Shown in pieces: positions 1 to 11,199 of a DNA stretch of 64,000 bases (the stretch's first letter is position 1; the number at the start of each line of letters is the position of its first letter). The notes under the pieces are model-generated. The model saw only the letters and a program-made list of their open reading frames with translations, was not told the origin of the DNA and did not search any database. A program made the translations under genes and the position numbers. The DNA is from JAHRAW01 sp965212085 (GTDB lineage Bacteria > Pseudomonadota > Gammaproteobacteria > Arenicellales > Poriferihabitantaceae), in NCBI GenBank assembly GCA_965212085.1, contig OZ243042.1, positions 1,550,001 to 1,614,000 on the forward strand, read 5' to 3'.

Positions 1-830
1 GGGACAGGTCGCGACCTGTCCCCGATTGGACGCTGAATTCCCGCCTCACCTCTGCCGTCATTCCCGAACGATAGAAAAATAGGAAGCGCAGCGACCATAT
101 TTTTCATCGCTATTCGGGAATCCAGGGTTACACCGGCAATCGGCCGTATGGCGCTGGATTCCCGAGAGCGCCAAGTGTCCGTAAGCCGCTAACGCGGCAA
201 CGGACACTAACGCTCGGGAATGACGACAGAGTGGTTGCCACGTTCCTCGGTGTCATACCCGCATTTGCGGGTAGTAGGGACAGGTCGCGACCTGTCCCTA
301 CAACGCCGCAAGGGTTTGAACGGAAGCGGGAACTTTGTGCGCGTGACGCGCATTGTGGGGGGGATGCCCCCCACGCCCCCCTTTGCGGCGCGGGAAAACA
401 TCCTGTTTTCAGCGCCGCCGTGCGCGTCCCTGCGCACGCCGAAGTTAGCGGCTACGCCGCCGGTTGGACGGCCGCAGAGATGTAAAGACGGGCAAGGGAA
501 ACGATGAGGCTTGGTCGCTTTTTTTGCGCTTCCTTTGCCCTGCCTTACGCCTCTGCCGTCATGCCCACGAAAGTACAAATCGCCCTCGGTGTCATTCCCG
601 AACGATAGAAAAATAGGGAGCGCAGCGACCATATTTTTCATCGTATCGGGAACCCGCTTTTTCGGCCCGGCGCCAGCCGGCCATCGCGCACAGGGATGTG
701 CGCGCGGCGCTGGAAACAGGATGTTTTCCCGCGCCGCACAGGGGGGCGCGGGGGGTCTCCCCCCGCAAACGCGCGTCACGCGCCCCGTGCCCCCACGCCA
801 CCCCCGCCGGAACCTTCCCCGATAAACCCC
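1..830. repeat. Composite block of dispersed short repeats (block 1)
   Basis: No credible gene lies here; open frames in this stretch run through repeats. The block is a mosaic of elements that recur near 19.1-19.6 kb and 21.4-22.1 kb. A 22-bp palindrome with half-site GGGACAGGTCG sits at 1-22 and 277-298. A ~66-bp element with ends ATTCCCGAACG and CGGGAAT sits at 59-125 and 593-655. A ~69-bp element with ends ATTCCCGAG/CTCGGGAAT and an inner AGTGTCCG hairpin sits at 154-222. A ~100-bp element starting GCGCGTGACGCGC and holding a G-tract/C-tract hairpin sits at 337-437, and inverted at 684-782. Non-autonomous, MITE- or REP-like elements are the likely nature (inference); no transposase is visible. 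Confidence 0.85.
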
Positions 831-840
831 CGAATTTCCC

Positions 841-893
841 TTGACAATCCCTTGTCGCCGCCCCTATAGTGTCGAAATGTGGGTAATTGTGGA
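841..893 (+). promoter_or_regulatory. mraZ/dcw promoter with MraZ-box-like repeats
   Basis: A perfect -35 TTGACA at 841-846 is followed after 18 bases by -10 TATAGT at 865-870. Two direct repeats, GTGGG at 879-883 and GTGGA at 889-893, lie just downstream with 10-bp periodicity. MraZ is known to bind GTGGG-type repeats of this spacing in its own promoter region, so autorepression of the whole cluster is likely. This is the only strong promoter seen before the tightly overlapping dcw genes. Confidence 0.8.
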
Positions 894-924
894 TATATTT
901 CCATCAAACTAGCCGGATTCGATC

Positions 925-1383
925 ATGTTACGAGGGGCAAACGCGCTGAATCTTGACGCCAAGGGGCGCCTGGCCATTCCCGGGCGTTACCGGGACGAGT
1001 TGGTGGAGCGTTGCGACGGGCGGATGGTGGTGACGGTGAACAACACCAGGGAGCGTTGCTTGTGGATGTATCCGCTGGATGAGTGGAGGCAGGTCGAGCG
1101 CAAGGTGGTTTCGCTGCCGGATTTTGACCCCCATCATCAGAAACTCAAGCGCTTTTTCATCGGCTACGCCGGCGACGTTGAGATGGACAAGAACGGGCGC
1201 GTGCTGCTGCCGGCGCCGCTGCGGGAGTTCGCGGTTATGGAGCGGGCGCTATACCTGATCGGCCAGGGCAACAAGTTTGAGTTGTGGAGCGAGGAACTGT
1301 GGACCGCGCGCCGCGACCAGTGGCTGCGGGAAGACCTCGACATGGAAAAGCTTTCGGTGGAAATGGAACAGTTGTCGTTGTAG
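925..1383 (+). CDS. mraZ: Transcriptional regulator MraZ
   Basis: A 152-residue protein of the usual MraZ length. It has two SpoVT/AbrB-type half-domains, each with the family DxxxR signature: LDAKGRLAIP near residue 10 and EMDKNGRVLLP near residue 91. MraZ is a ring-forming DNA-binding protein that represses the dcw operon by binding repeats upstream of its own gene; candidate boxes are at 879-893. It is the first gene of the cluster, and its stop lies 4 bases before the rsmH start. The ATG at 925 fits the conserved N-terminus MLRGANALNLD. Confidence 0.97.
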   Translation: MLRGANALNLDAKGRLAIPGRYRDELVERCDGRMVVTVNNTRERCLWMYPLDEWRQVERKVVSLPDFDPHHQKLKRFFIGYAGDVEMDKNGRVLLPAPLREFAVMERALYLIGQGNKFELWSEELWTARRDQWLREDLDMEKLSVEMEQLSL

Positions 1384-1387
1384 TGGG

Positions 1388-2332
1388 ATGCCCGGCCCGG
1401 CCCATAACCTGAACCATACCCCGGTGCTGAAGGACGCCGTGATCAACGCCCTCAAAATCCACGCCGACGACCTGGTGATTGACGCCACCTACGGGCGCGG
1501 CGGCCACGCGCGGGCCATCCTCGCGCGCCTCGGCAACGGCGGGCGGCTGCTGGCCATTGACCGCGATGCCGCCGCCATTGCGCGCGCGCGCATTGACCTC
1601 GGCGGTGATTCCCGCGTGGAAATCATCCACGCGCCGTTTTCCCGGCTCGGGGAAATCCTTACCGCCCGCGGCCTCGGCGGGCGCGTGGCCGGGATGCTGT
1701 TTGATTTCGGCGTCTCCTCGCCGCAGTTGGATGACGCCGCGCGGGGTTTCGGCTTTAACGCCGCCGGCCCTTTGGATATGCGCATGGACCGCTCAAGGGG
1801 CCGCTCCGCCGCCGAATGGCTGGAAAGCGTGGACGAGGGCGAGTTGATGGACGCGCTGCGCCGCTTCGGCGAAGAGCGTTTCGCGCGGCGCATCGCCCGC
1901 GCCATCAAGCAAACCCTGGCCCGCCGGCCCATCGCCACCACCACCGAACTCGCCGAACTGGTGGCCGCCGCGTCGCCGACCCGCGAGCCGGGCAAGCACC
2001 CGGCCACCCGAACCTTCCAGGCCATCCGCATCGCCGTCAACGACGAACTCGGCGAAGTGCGCCGGGTCCTGCCCCAGGCCCTGGCCGGCCTCGCGCCGGG
2101 GGGGCGGCTGGTGATGATCAGTTTTCATTCATTGGAAGACCGGCTGGTGAAACGTTTTTTTCGCGAGCAGGCCAGGGGGGATCCGTATCCGCCGGATTTG
2201 CCGATTACCGAGGATATGAAAAAGCCCACGCTGAAACTGGCGGGCAAGGCGTTGCGGGCCGACGCTCAGGAAGTCGCCCGCAACCGGCGCGCGCGCAGCG
2301 CGGTGATGCGCGTTGCGGAGAGGATTGCATGA
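1388..2332 (+). CDS. rsmH: 16S rRNA (cytosine(1402)-N4)-methyltransferase RsmH (MraW)
   Basis: A 314-residue S-adenosylmethionine methyltransferase that modifies C1402 in the ribosomal P site. The SAM-binding motif DATYGRGGHA and the family block FDFGVSSPQLDDAARGF are present, and the C-terminal half has ISFHSLEDR. The frame is open further upstream, but the ATG at 1388 gives the family N-terminus (HNLNHTPVLKDAV) and starts 5 bases after mraZ; the longer reading would overlap mraZ by about 100 bases. Its stop overlaps the ftsL start (ATGA at 2329-2332), suggesting translational coupling. Confidence 0.97.
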   Translation: MPGPAHNLNHTPVLKDAVINALKIHADDLVIDATYGRGGHARAILARLGNGGRLLAIDRDAAAIARARIDLGGDSRVEIIHAPFSRLGEILTARGLGGRVAGMLFDFGVSSPQLDDAARGFGFNAAGPLDMRMDRSRGRSAAEWLESVDEGELMDALRRFGEERFARRIARAIKQTLARRPIATTTELAELVAAASPTREPGKHPATRTFQAIRIAVNDELGEVRRVLPQALAGLAPGGRLVMISFHSLEDRLVKRFFREQARGDPYPPDLPITEDMKKPTLKLAGKALRADAQEVARNRRARSAVMRVAERIA

Positions 2333-2616
2333 CCCCTTCCAGGACAACCAAATGGCTCATAACCCTGTGGCTGGCCACCGTGCTGAGCGCCGTGGCCGTG
2401 GTCACGGTGCGTCACCAGAACCGCCTGGCTTTCATTGATTGGCGAAAGGTGGAGGCCGGGAAGGTCGAACTGCAATCCGAGCGCGGGCGGTTGATGCTGG
2501 AGAAGGCGACCTGGGCGGGGCGCCGCAACGTCGTCGAGGACGCGCGCCGGCGTTTGGGGATGGCGGCGCCGGCGCCGGACAAGATCATCACCCTCACCAC
2601 GGAGCGCGGGCCTTAG
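2329..2616 (+). CDS. ftsL: Cell division protein FtsL
   Basis: A 95-residue bitopic protein with a short cytoplasmic tail, one membrane helix around residues 9-27 (LITLWLATVLSAVAVV) and a periplasmic coiled-coil-like segment (EAGKVELQSERGRLMLEK). FtsL works with FtsB and FtsQ to control septal peptidoglycan synthesis by FtsWI. Sequence conservation in this family is weak, so the assignment rests on topology, size and position between rsmH and ftsI. The ATG at 2329 overlaps the rsmH stop by 4 bases; a longer open frame upstream lies inside rsmH and is not used. Confidence 0.92.
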   Translation: MTPSRTTKWLITLWLATVLSAVAVVTVRHQNRLAFIDWRKVEAGKVELQSERGRLMLEKATWAGRRNVVEDARRRLGMAAPAPDKIITLTTERGP

Positions 2617-2642
2617 CGGTTGGCGCGGGCGCCCCCACATCC

Positions 2643-4387
2643 ATGTCTCCGAGCAAAAAAATCAACCCGCCGCCGCGCCGGCGTCCGCGCCTGATACTGG
2701 GCGCGATGCTGTCGGTGTTCGCGCTGCTGGGCTGGCGCGTGGTGGACTTGCAACTCACCGAACACGACCGCCTGCAAGCCCAGGGAGACGCCCGCTACCT
2801 GCGCGAACTGACGGTGATGCCGGCGCGCGGCAGCATCCTCGACCGCAACGGCCAGGTGCTGGCGGTGAGCACGCCGGTGGGTTCGTTGTGGGCCGAACCG
2901 GCGTTGTTTTGCGCGGTGCGCGCGCAGGCGCAGTGGAAGCCGCTGATGAAGCTGACCGGGATTGGCGAAAAACAACTGCGGGCGAGTTGCTTGCGGCATA
3001 AAAATTCCGACTTTATGTACCTCCGGCGGCGCATGCCGCCGATGCTGGCGGAGCAGGTTCAAAGGCTCGCCATTCCGGGGGTCGGCGTGCAGCGGGAATA
3101 CAAGCGTTACTATCCGGGCGGCCCCGCCGGCGCGCACCTCGTGGGGTTCACCGACGTGGACGACGCCGGCCAAGAGGGCCTGGAGCGCGTCCACCAGTCC
3201 CAACTCGGCGGCCGCGCCGGGCAAATCCGCGCCCTCAAGGACCGCGCCGGCAACTTCGTGGAGCGCGTCGAGAGCATCCGGCAGGTGCGTCACGGCCGCG
3301 AACTGGTCATCAGCATTGACCAGCGCATCCAGTCCCTGGCCGGCGGCTACCTCGAAGCGGCGGTGCGCAAACACCGCGCCGCCGGCGGCAGCGTGGTGGT
3401 GCTGGCGGTTCCCAGCGGCGAGATCCTGGCCATGGTCAACTCCCCCCAGTTCAACCCCAACGACCGCAGCACCATGACCCGCGGCGCGTTTCGCAACCGC
3501 AGCGTCACCGACCTGTTGGAACCGGGCTCCACCGCCAAACCGTTCACCGTGGCCATGGCGCTGGAAAGCGGCAAGCTGGACGCCGCGACCATCGTCGACA
3601 CCGCCCCCGGTCATCACCAAGTGGGCGGCCACACCATCCGCGATGTTCACGACTACGGCGCGTTGTCGGTGGCCGACGTGATCGTGCGCTCCAGCAACGT
3701 CGGTGTCTCCAAAATCGCCCTGGCGTTTCCCTACGACGACCTGTTTGACGCCTTCGCCGGGGTCGGCTTCGGGCGCCGCGCCGTCAACCTGCCCGGCGAA
3801 GCCGCCGGCGTCCTCAAGCGCCGCCGCCGCCCCATCGAACACGCCACGCTGTCCTACGGCTACGGCGTCTCGGTTACGCCCCTGCAACTGGCGCGCGCCT
3901 ACACCGTGTTCGCCACCGACGGCGAGTTGTTGCCGGTTACCCTGCAACCCAAAGCGCCGGGCTATCGCGCCCACGGCCAACGGGTGTTCAGCCCGCAGAC
4001 GGTGCGCGCCATCCGCCAAATGCTGGAGCGCGCCGCCGGCCCCGAAGGCACCGCCCGCAAGGCGCGCATCCCGCGCTACCGGGTCGGCGGCAAAACCGGC
4101 ACCATCCACAAACTGCTGGACGGCGCCTACCAGGACAAGCGCTACCTGTCGGCGTTCGCCGGCATCGCCCCGCTCTCCGCTCCGAGGTTCGTGATGGTGG
4201 TCACCGTGGACGACCCGCGCGGCGGATTGTACTACGGCGGCGACGTGGCGGCGCCGGTGTTCGCGGCGTTGATGGGGGATTTGATGCGGCTTTACAACGT
4301 CAAGCCCGATGGGCTGCCGCAGTCGCCAACTCAGGCCGCAGCCCAAGCCGCCACTCAGGAAACGGCCGCGGCCAAGGAGGGAGACGC

Positions 4388-4391
<4 letters not shown>
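2643..4391 (+). CDS. ftsI: Septal peptidoglycan transpeptidase FtsI (PBP3)
   Basis: A 582-residue class B penicillin-binding protein. One membrane helix lies near residues 20-38, then the PBP dimerisation domain, then the transpeptidase. Catalytic motifs are in order: STAK with Ser296 as nucleophile, SSN at 350-352, and KTG at 484-486. It cross-links peptidoglycan at the septum with FtsW. The start at 2643 was chosen because it gives the expected basic cytoplasmic tail (SPSKKINPPPRRRPR) before the helix; the open frame upstream overlaps ftsL. The C-terminus carries a Gln/Ala/Thr-rich tail (QAAAQAATQETAAAK), a low-complexity extension. Confidence 0.97.
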
Positions 4392-6000
<1,609 letters not shown>

Positions 6001-6004
<4 letters not shown>

Positions 6005-7455
6005 TGCGGCTATCCGAAGCGGCGGCGATCACGCACGGCGCACTGCGCGGGGCCGACTGCCGGTTCCACGGCGTCGCCATTGACTCGCGGCGCATCCGGC
6101 GCGGCGATCTGTTCGTCGCCATCGCCGGGGCGCGGCGGGACGGCCACGACTTTGTCGCGCGGGCCGGTGACCACGGCGCGGTGGGCGCGCTGGTGGCGGA
6201 CGCGGGCACGGGCGCAAGCGCGGACGCCGTGACCCCGGTGCCGCAGATTGCGGTGCCCGACACCACCGCGGCCCTCGGCCAACTCGGCGCCGAGTGGCGC
6301 AGCCGTTTTGAAATACCGCTGGTGGCGGTAACCGGCAGCAACGGCAAAACCACGGTCAGCGCGATGCTCGCCGCTATTTTCAACGCCGGCGGTTACTGCC
6401 TTTCCCCCCGCGCCAGTTTCAACAATCAGTGGGGCGTGCCCCTGACCCTGCTGCGCCTGCGCGAACACCACACCCACGCGGTCATTGAAATGGGAATGAA
6501 CCACCCCGGCGAGATCGCAACCCTGAGCGCGCTGGCGCGCCCCGGAGTCGCGCTCATCAACAACGTCGCCCCGGCGCACCTCGCCGGGCTTGCCGATTTG
6601 CAAGGCATCGCAGACGCCAAGGCGGAGATCTTCGGCGGCCTCGCCGGCGACGGCGTCGCGGTGCTGAACGCCGATGATCAGTTTTATGAACATTGGTTGC
6701 GGCGCATCAAAGCAGGCAAGGGCCGGGTACTGAGCTTCGGCGTGCGCGAAACCGCCGACGTCGTGGCCGCCGATATTTCCACCGCTGCCGGTGTCGGTAC
6801 CGGTACCGGTACCGGTGATGGCGGCGGCGAGTTTGAACTGCGCGTCGGCGGACAATCCGCGCGGGTGCGGCTGCCGGTTCCGGGGCGGCACAACGTGCTC
6901 AACGCCGCCGCCGCCGCCGCCGCCGCGACCGCCGCCGGTGCCGGCATCGCGCAGGTCAAGGCGGGGCTGGAATCCTTCGCCGCCCCCGATGGCCGGTTGC
7001 GGCTACGCGCCGGGCTGAACGGCGCGCTGGTGATTGACGACAGCTACAACGCTAACCCGGCCAGCGTTACCGCGGCGCTCGACGTGCTGGCCGATTACCG
7101 GAACCGTGAGGGCGCGCGCGTCGCGGTGCTCGGCGTCATGGCCGAACTCGGCGGGCAAAGCGCTGAGTTTCACCATCAGGTCGGCGCGCATGGACGGCGC
7201 TGCGGCATTGAACACCTGCTGTGCCTCGGCCCCGAAAAGAGCGATGACCTTGACGGCTATGCGCGCGGTTTTGGTTTGCAGACCAAACGCTTCGGCGAAC
7301 TCAACTCCTTGCTGGCGCATCTTGAACCGATGCTGGCAAAGGGCGTAACGGTGCTGGTCAAAGGCTCCCGCGCCGCGGCCATGGAGCGCGTGGTGGCGGC
7401 GCTGGTGGTTGATGCCGCCGATGCCAAAAAAACCAATGGAGGTGCGCCATGCTGA
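6001..7455 (+). CDS. murF: UDP-MurNAc-pentapeptide synthetase MurF
   Basis: A 484-residue Mur ligase joining D-Ala-D-Ala to UDP-MurNAc-tripeptide. The ATP-binding motif VTGSNGKTT is near residue 115, and the family block GMNHPGEIATL follows. The start is GTG at 6001 or ATG at 6004; both overlap the murE stop. A GGTACC-type microsatellite at 6790-6816 adds a Gly-Thr repeat (GTGTGTGDGGG), and a GCC run near 6906-6932 adds polyalanine. Its substrate D-Ala-D-Ala needs Ddl, which is not encoded in the window. Confidence 0.97.
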
Positions 7456-8531
7456 CCTGGTTGTTCGAGCAGCTTTCCCGTGAATACGGTTTCTTCAACG
7501 TGTTCCGCTACCTGACCTTTCGCGGCATCTGCGGGGTGCTTACCGCCCTGACGATTTTTTTCGTGTTCGGCCCGGCCATGATTCGCAAGTTGAGCGACCA
7601 CCAGATCGGCCAGACGGTGCGCGCCGACGGCCCGCCGGAGCACTTTCACAAGGTCGGCACGCCGACCATGGGCGGCGGCCTGATCCTGCTGTCGGTGGTG
7701 GCCTCGACCCTGCTGTGGGGGGACCTCGGCAACCGCTTTATCTGGGCGATTTTGTTCACCACCGCCGCCTTCGGCGTCATCGGCTGGGTGGACGACTACC
7801 GCAAACTGGTGGACAAAAATCCGCGCGGCATGGGCGCGCGCAGTAAATTCCTGAGCCAGAGCGGGGCCGGCCTGCTGGCGGCGTTGTTTTTGTATTACAC
7901 CGCCGACTCCGCCGCCGAGACCGCGCTGCTGGTGCCGTTGTTCAAGGACGTCGCCCTGCCTTTGGGCTGGGGCTTCGTGGCGCTCACCTGGCTGGTGATC
8001 GTCGGCACCAGCAACGCGGTCAACCTCACCGACGGCCTCGACGGCCTCGCCATCATGCCCGCGGTGATGGTGGCCGGCGCGCTCGGCATTTTCGCCTACG
8101 CCACCGGCAACCTGATCTACGCCGGCTACCTCGGCATCCCCTACATCCCCGGCGCCGGTGAAGTGCTGGTGTTCTGCGCCACCCTGGTGGGCGCCGGCCT
8201 CGGCTTTTTGTGGTTCAACACCTACCCCGCCCAGGTGTTCATGGGCGACATCGGCGCGCTTTCCCTGGGCGCCGCCCTCGGCATCGTCGCGGTGATCGTG
8301 CGCCAGGAAATCGTGCTGATCATCATGGGCGGGGTGTTCGTCATTGAGACCGTGTCGGTGATTCTGCAGGTCGCCTCCTACAAACTGATGGGGCGCCGGA
8401 TTTTTCGCATGGCGCCGCTGCACCATCATTTTGAACTCAAGGGCTGGCCCGAACCGAGGGTCATCGTGCGTTTCTGGATCATCAGCCTGATCCTGGTGCT
8501 GGTGGGGTTGGCGACCTTGAAGATACGCTGA
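7449..8531 (+). CDS. mraY: Phospho-MurNAc-pentapeptide transferase MraY
   Basis: A 360-residue polytopic membrane enzyme, the standard length, that transfers phospho-MurNAc-pentapeptide to undecaprenyl phosphate to form lipid I. The magnesium-binding segment NLTDGLDGLAI is near residue 193 and the C-terminal motif PLHHHFELKGWPE near residue 325. About ten hydrophobic helices are visible. The start overlaps the murF end by 7 bases and has an upstream GGAGG (7439-7443). Confidence 0.98.
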   Translation: MLTWLFEQLSREYGFFNVFRYLTFRGICGVLTALTIFFVFGPAMIRKLSDHQIGQTVRADGPPEHFHKVGTPTMGGGLILLSVVASTLLWGDLGNRFIWAILFTTAAFGVIGWVDDYRKLVDKNPRGMGARSKFLSQSGAGLLAALFLYYTADSAAETALLVPLFKDVALPLGWGFVALTWLVIVGTSNAVNLTDGLDGLAIMPAVMVAGALGIFAYATGNLIYAGYLGIPYIPGAGEVLVFCATLVGAGLGFLWFNTYPAQVFMGDIGALSLGAALGIVAVIVRQEIVLIIMGGVFVIETVSVILQVASYKLMGRRIFRMAPLHHHFELKGWPEPRVIVRFWIISLILVLVGLATLKIR

Positions 8532-8532
8532 G

Positions 8533-8556
8533 CCAATGAACCAATGAACCAATGAA
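8533..8556 (+). repeat. 8-bp tandem repeat (x3) carrying murD start codons
   Basis: The unit CCAATGAA is repeated three times without interruption between mraY and murD. Each copy contains an ATG (8536, 8544, 8552). The first two open the three-codon frame Met-Asn-Gln-stop; only the third is in frame with murD. Adding or losing a copy would change the number of upstream mini-ORFs but not the murD frame. A similar arrangement occurs before prpE and before the DUF4143 ATPase gene. Confidence 0.85.
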
Positions 8557-10024
8557 CCCGGAGAACATTCCCGCCATGACGCCACGATCCAACGCACCAC
8601 CGGCAACGCCATCAACGCTGGTGCTGGGCCTCGGCAAGACCGGGTATTCGGTGGTGGAGTATCTGTGCGCGCGCGGCGGCAAGGTGACCGTGGCGGATTC
8701 CCGGGATCTCGCGCCTTCTCTCGCGCTGGTGCGCGAGCGTTATCCGCAGGTGGAAATCATCACCGGCGGCCTGCCGCAAACCGGATTTGAGCGCTTTGAG
8801 CGCGTCGTCATCAGCCCCGGCATCGCCTTGAGCGAAGTGGCGGGCGTAGCGGACATGGCCGGCATAGTCGGCAAACACACCCTCATCGGCGACATTGAAC
8901 TGTTCGTGGAAAACGCCGCCGCACCGGTGATCGCCATCACCGGCTCCAACGGCAAAACCACGGTTACCACGCTGGTGGGGGAAATGCTCAAGGCCGCCGA
9001 CCGCCGCGCGTTGACCGGCGGCAACATCGGCACCCCGGCGCTGGATTTGCTGGGGCAACCGGTTCCGGATTTTTACGTGCTGGAACTTTCCAGTTTCCAG
9101 TTGGAGAACACCCACAGCCTGCGCGCCGCCGCCGCCGCCATCCTCAACATCAGCGAGGATCACCTGGATCGCTACCGCGACCTCAACCGCTACATTGAAG
9201 CCAAGGCGCGCATCCTCAGCGGCGCCGCGGTCTGCGTGTTGAACCGCGACGACCCGCGCTCGGCGGCGTTGCTCGCCGCCCATCCCGAGGCCGTCTCTTT
9301 CGGCCTCGGTCGCCCCGGTCGTCCCGGTCGCCTCGGTCGTCCCGCCGGCGCGCACCACTACGGCCTCGCCGACACCCCGCAAGGACGCTTTTTGTGCCGC
9401 GACCAAACCATGCTGGCGGCGGTCGAAGATATGGCCCTGCACGGCGAACCGAACATCGCCAACCTGCTGGCGGCGCTGGCGCTGGTGGAAGCCGCCGGGG
9501 TGCCGGTCACGGCGCCGGTGCTGGCCGCCGCCCTCGCCTGGGGCGGCCTTGAACACCGTTGCGAACTGGTCGCGGAGATCAAAGGCGTGAAGTGGATCAA
9601 CGATTCCAAAGGCACCAACGTGGGCGCCACCGTCGCCGCCCTGGGCGGTTTCGGTAATGTTGGCAATGCCGGCAATGACCTCATCCTCATCGCCGGCGGC
9701 GTCGGCAAGGGCGCGGACTTCGCGCCGCTGGCCGCCGCCGTGAAGGGGCGGGTGCGCCACGCGGTTTTGTTTGGCCGCGACGCCGGGCGCATCGCCGAGG
9801 CCATCGCCGGCCACGCGGAGATTTCCCGCGCACGGGATTTGCGGCACGCCGTGACTATCGCCGCCGCCCGCGCCCGGGATGGGGACGGGGACGGGGACAA
9901 GGATGGGCGGGTGGTATTGTTTTCCCCGGCTTGCGCGAGTTTTGACATGTTCGAAAACTACGAACAGCGCGGCCTCGCGTTCAAGCGCCTGGTGGCGGGG
10001 CTGGAAGCGGAGGCGCGGCAATGA
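8552..10024 (+). CDS. murD: UDP-MurNAc-L-alanine:D-glutamate ligase MurD
   Basis: A 490-residue Mur ligase adding D-Glu to UDP-MurNAc-L-Ala. It has the N-terminal fold LVLGLGKTGYS, the ATP loop ITGSNGKTT near residue 129 and the block WINDSKGTN near residue 348. The ATG at 8552 lies in the third copy of an 8-bp repeat; ATG 8576 (Met9) with GGAG 12 bases upstream is a good alternative. Two in-frame tandem repeats enlarge it beyond the usual ~440 residues: GRPGRPGRLGRP (9304-9345) and DGDGDGDKDG (9877-9907). It overlaps ftsW by 4 bases. Confidence 0.96.
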   Translation: MNPENIPAMTPRSNAPPATPSTLVLGLGKTGYSVVEYLCARGGKVTVADSRDLAPSLALVRERYPQVEIITGGLPQTGFERFERVVISPGIALSEVAGVADMAGIVGKHTLIGDIELFVENAAAPVIAITGSNGKTTVTTLVGEMLKAADRRALTGGNIGTPALDLLGQPVPDFYVLELSSFQLENTHSLRAAAAAILNISEDHLDRYRDLNRYIEAKARILSGAAVCVLNRDDPRSAALLAAHPEAVSFGLGRPGRPGRLGRPAGAHHYGLADTPQGRFLCRDQTMLAAVEDMALHGEPNIANLLAALALVEAAGVPVTAPVLAAALAWGGLEHRCELVAEIKGVKWINDSKGTNVGATVAALGGFGNVGNAGNDLILIAGGVGKGADFAPLAAAVKGRVRHAVLFGRDAGRIAEAIAGHAEISRARDLRHAVTIAAARARDGDGDGDKDGRVVLFSPACASFDMFENYEQRGLAFKRLVAGLEAEARQ

Positions 10025-11199
10025 ACGCCGCCCATACCTTGCAGGCGCAACCCGCCATGGACGCCGGTTACGACCGCGTGTTGCTGGTGACCGTGGCGGC
10101 GTTGTTGTGCGCGGGCATCGTCATGGTGTACTCGGCTTCCATCGCCGCCGACAGCGCGACCCTCAAGCTCAGTTTCCATCACCTGTTCCGGCAGTTGGTT
10201 CACGTCGGGCTGGGGGCGCTGCTGCTGGCCATCGCCGCGCTGGTCAAACTGGAATGGTTGCAGCGCGCCGCCAAAGTATTGCTGGCCCTGGCGTTGCTGT
10301 TGCTGGGGGCGGTGCTGATACCCGGCGTCGGGGTGGAAGTGAACGGCGGGCTGCGCTGGATTGAGGTCGGCGGAAGCGGGGTTCGCGTACAGCCCTCGGA
10401 GGTGATGAAAATCGCCGTGATCATCTACTTCGCCGACTACTTCGCGCGCAAGCGCGGCGACCTGCACAGTTTCCGGGTCGGGGTCATCAACGTCGGGCTG
10501 GTGGTCGGCGTGATCGGCATCCTGCTGTTTCTCGAACCCGACTTCGGCGCCACCGCGGTCATCGCCGCCACCGTGGCCGCGATGATGTTTCTCGCCGGGG
10601 TGCGCTTCTGGCATTTTTGCGCCAGCATCAGCATCGCCGGCGCGCTCATGACCGCGTTGTTGTGGATGGAACCGTACCGCATCAAACGCCTGGTGAGCCA
10701 CCGCGACCCGTGGGCCGACCCCTACGACGGCGGCTTCCAGTTGGTGCAGGCGCTGATCGCCATTGGCCGCGGCGAATGGTTCGGCGCCGGACTCGGCAGC
10801 AGCATCCAGAAACTCTTCTACCTGCCCCACGCCGGCACCGATTTTTTGATCGCCGTGATCGGCGAGGAACTCGGCGCGGTGGGCATCCTCGCGGTGGTGA
10901 TTTTGTACGCGCTGTTGTTGTGGCGTGCGTTCGCCATCGCCGAACGCGCCCTCGCCCAGGGCCACCACTTCGCCGGCCTGCTGGCCCAGGGCATCGGGCT
11001 GCTGATCGCCCTGCAAGCCGCCATCCACATCGGCGTCAACACCGGGCTGCTGCCCACCAAGGGCCTGACCTTGCCTTTGATGAGTTACGGCGGCTCCAGT
11101 TTGCTGAGCAGCATGGCGGCCATCGGCCTGTTGTTTTCGGTGGACCGCCACACCCGGGCGCGCCCGGCAAACGGCCGGCGGTCACGGAGGCAAAAATGA
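10021..11199 (+). CDS. ftsW: Septal peptidoglycan glycosyltransferase FtsW
   Basis: A 392-residue SEDS-family membrane protein with about ten helices. FtsW polymerises lipid II at the septum together with FtsI. The family signature PLMSYGGSSLLSSM is near residue 355, and the early motif GIVMVYSAS near residue 33. The ATG overlaps the murD stop (10021-10024) and the stop overlaps the murG start. The C-terminus ends in a basic tail (RARPANGRRSRRQK). Confidence 0.97.
   Translation: MNAAHTLQAQPAMDAGYDRVLLVTVAALLCAGIVMVYSASIAADSATLKLSFHHLFRQLVHVGLGALLLAIAALVKLEWLQRAAKVLLALALLLLGAVLIPGVGVEVNGGLRWIEVGGSGVRVQPSEVMKIAVIIYFADYFARKRGDLHSFRVGVINVGLVVGVIGILLFLEPDFGATAVIAATVAAMMFLAGVRFWHFCASISIAGALMTALLWMEPYRIKRLVSHRDPWADPYDGGFQLVQALIAIGRGEWFGAGLGSSIQKLFYLPHAGTDFLIAVIGEELGAVGILAVVILYALLLWRAFAIAERALAQGHHFAGLLAQGIGLLIALQAAIHIGVNTGLLPTKGLTLPLMSYGGSSLLSSMAAIGLLFSVDRHTRARPANGRRSRRQK

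Noticed and set aside
207..779. Open frames in the first repeat block (both strands)
   Set aside because: They run through dispersed repeats, share peptide strings with equally spurious frames in the other blocks, and match no protein family.
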